From Candidatus Stygibacter australis (GTDB lineage: Bacteria; Cloacimonadota; Cloacimonadia; Cloacimonadales; TCS61), in the NCBI GenBank assembly GCA_030765845.1, contig JAVCDJ010000113.1, positions 1 to 49,226 on the forward strand: 49,226 nt of DNA, given 5' to 3'. The position numbers and the translations under genes were made by a program. Of the stretch, positions 49,190 to 49,226 are shown one piece after another. Under the pieces are notes generated by a model. The model did not search any database, had not been told where the DNA came from, and saw only the letters and a program-made list of their open reading frames with translations. Each line of letters starts with the position of its first letter. Position 1 is the first letter of the stretch.

Positions 49190-49226
49190 AAAATTACCTT
49201 CCCATAAAATTTATACTTAAATCAAA

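Overview
The window looks like a chromosomal segment of a low-GC Gram-negative bacterium, most likely Candidatus Cloacimonadota or a close relative in the FCB group. Three secreted proteins end in a type IX-like sorting domain with the YPNPFNPET/SPNPFNPET motif. There are lipopolysaccharide genes (kdsA, kdsC, lptC, lptA, lptB, an lpxH-like gene), and the genes are mostly AT-rich and tightly packed. The taxonomic call is inference from gene content; no rRNA or tRNA was seen.

Layout. 1-1337: 3' part of a hisC-like aminotransferase and a small two-helix membrane protein. 1338-2183: a gene-free stretch rich in palindromes. 2184-7321: HU, dnaN, recF, a UMF1-type MFS permease, panD and panC. 7583-18912: an accessory region with an unrecognised 303-aa protein, two secreted sorting-domain proteins that share an almost identical promoter-plus-signal-peptide cassette, a mosaic of gene fragments, and a histidine kinase / sigma-54 activator pair. 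19249-19989 (minus): an SdiA-regulated-like lipoprotein. 20050-30705 (minus): ten tightly spaced genes ending at a terminator: ArsR-type regulator, CYTH protein, Ppx/GppA, PhoU-like DUF47 protein, two PiT permeases, a TctC-TctB fusion, TctA, an OprO/OprP-type porin, and a lipoprotein with three lamin-tail domains. 30798-33149 (minus): a secreted GLUG-repeat protein. 33150-34309: a decayed gene copy, REP-like elements and a 35-bp tandem array. 34310-36432 (minus): cyclophilin, LpxH-like hydrolase, DUF4159 protein. 36525-48811 (plus): kdsA-kdsC-lptC-lptA-lptB-rpoN-lpd-hpf-hprK-ptsH-ptsI-unknown-metK. 48851-49189 (minus): a small membrane protein.

How genes work together. The plus-strand block from 36525 resembles the enterobacterial kdsC-lptCAB-rpoN-hpf-ptsN-rapZ-npr cluster, with hprK-ptsH-ptsI in place of ptsN-rapZ-npr and lpd inserted. 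It joins Kdo synthesis, LPS export, sigma-54, ribosome hibernation and a PTS phosphorelay that has no EII permease in this window. The sigma-54 factor could serve the NtrC-type activator at 17509, whose operon is preceded by a -24/-12-like site and two matching palindromes.

The most interesting candidate system is the ten-gene minus-strand operon. It couples phosphate transport and polyphosphate/triphosphate hydrolysis genes to a complete but rearranged tripartite tricarboxylate transporter, an outer-membrane porin and a possible surface lipoprotein under one metal- or ligand-responsive-type regulator. The substrate cannot be read from the sequence. A second notable theme is modular decay and shuffling: duplicated signal-peptide cassettes, three copies of one gene family in different states of decay, a truncated lipoprotein copy, and a REP-like repeat family whose terminal hairpin appears to have expanded into a tandem array.
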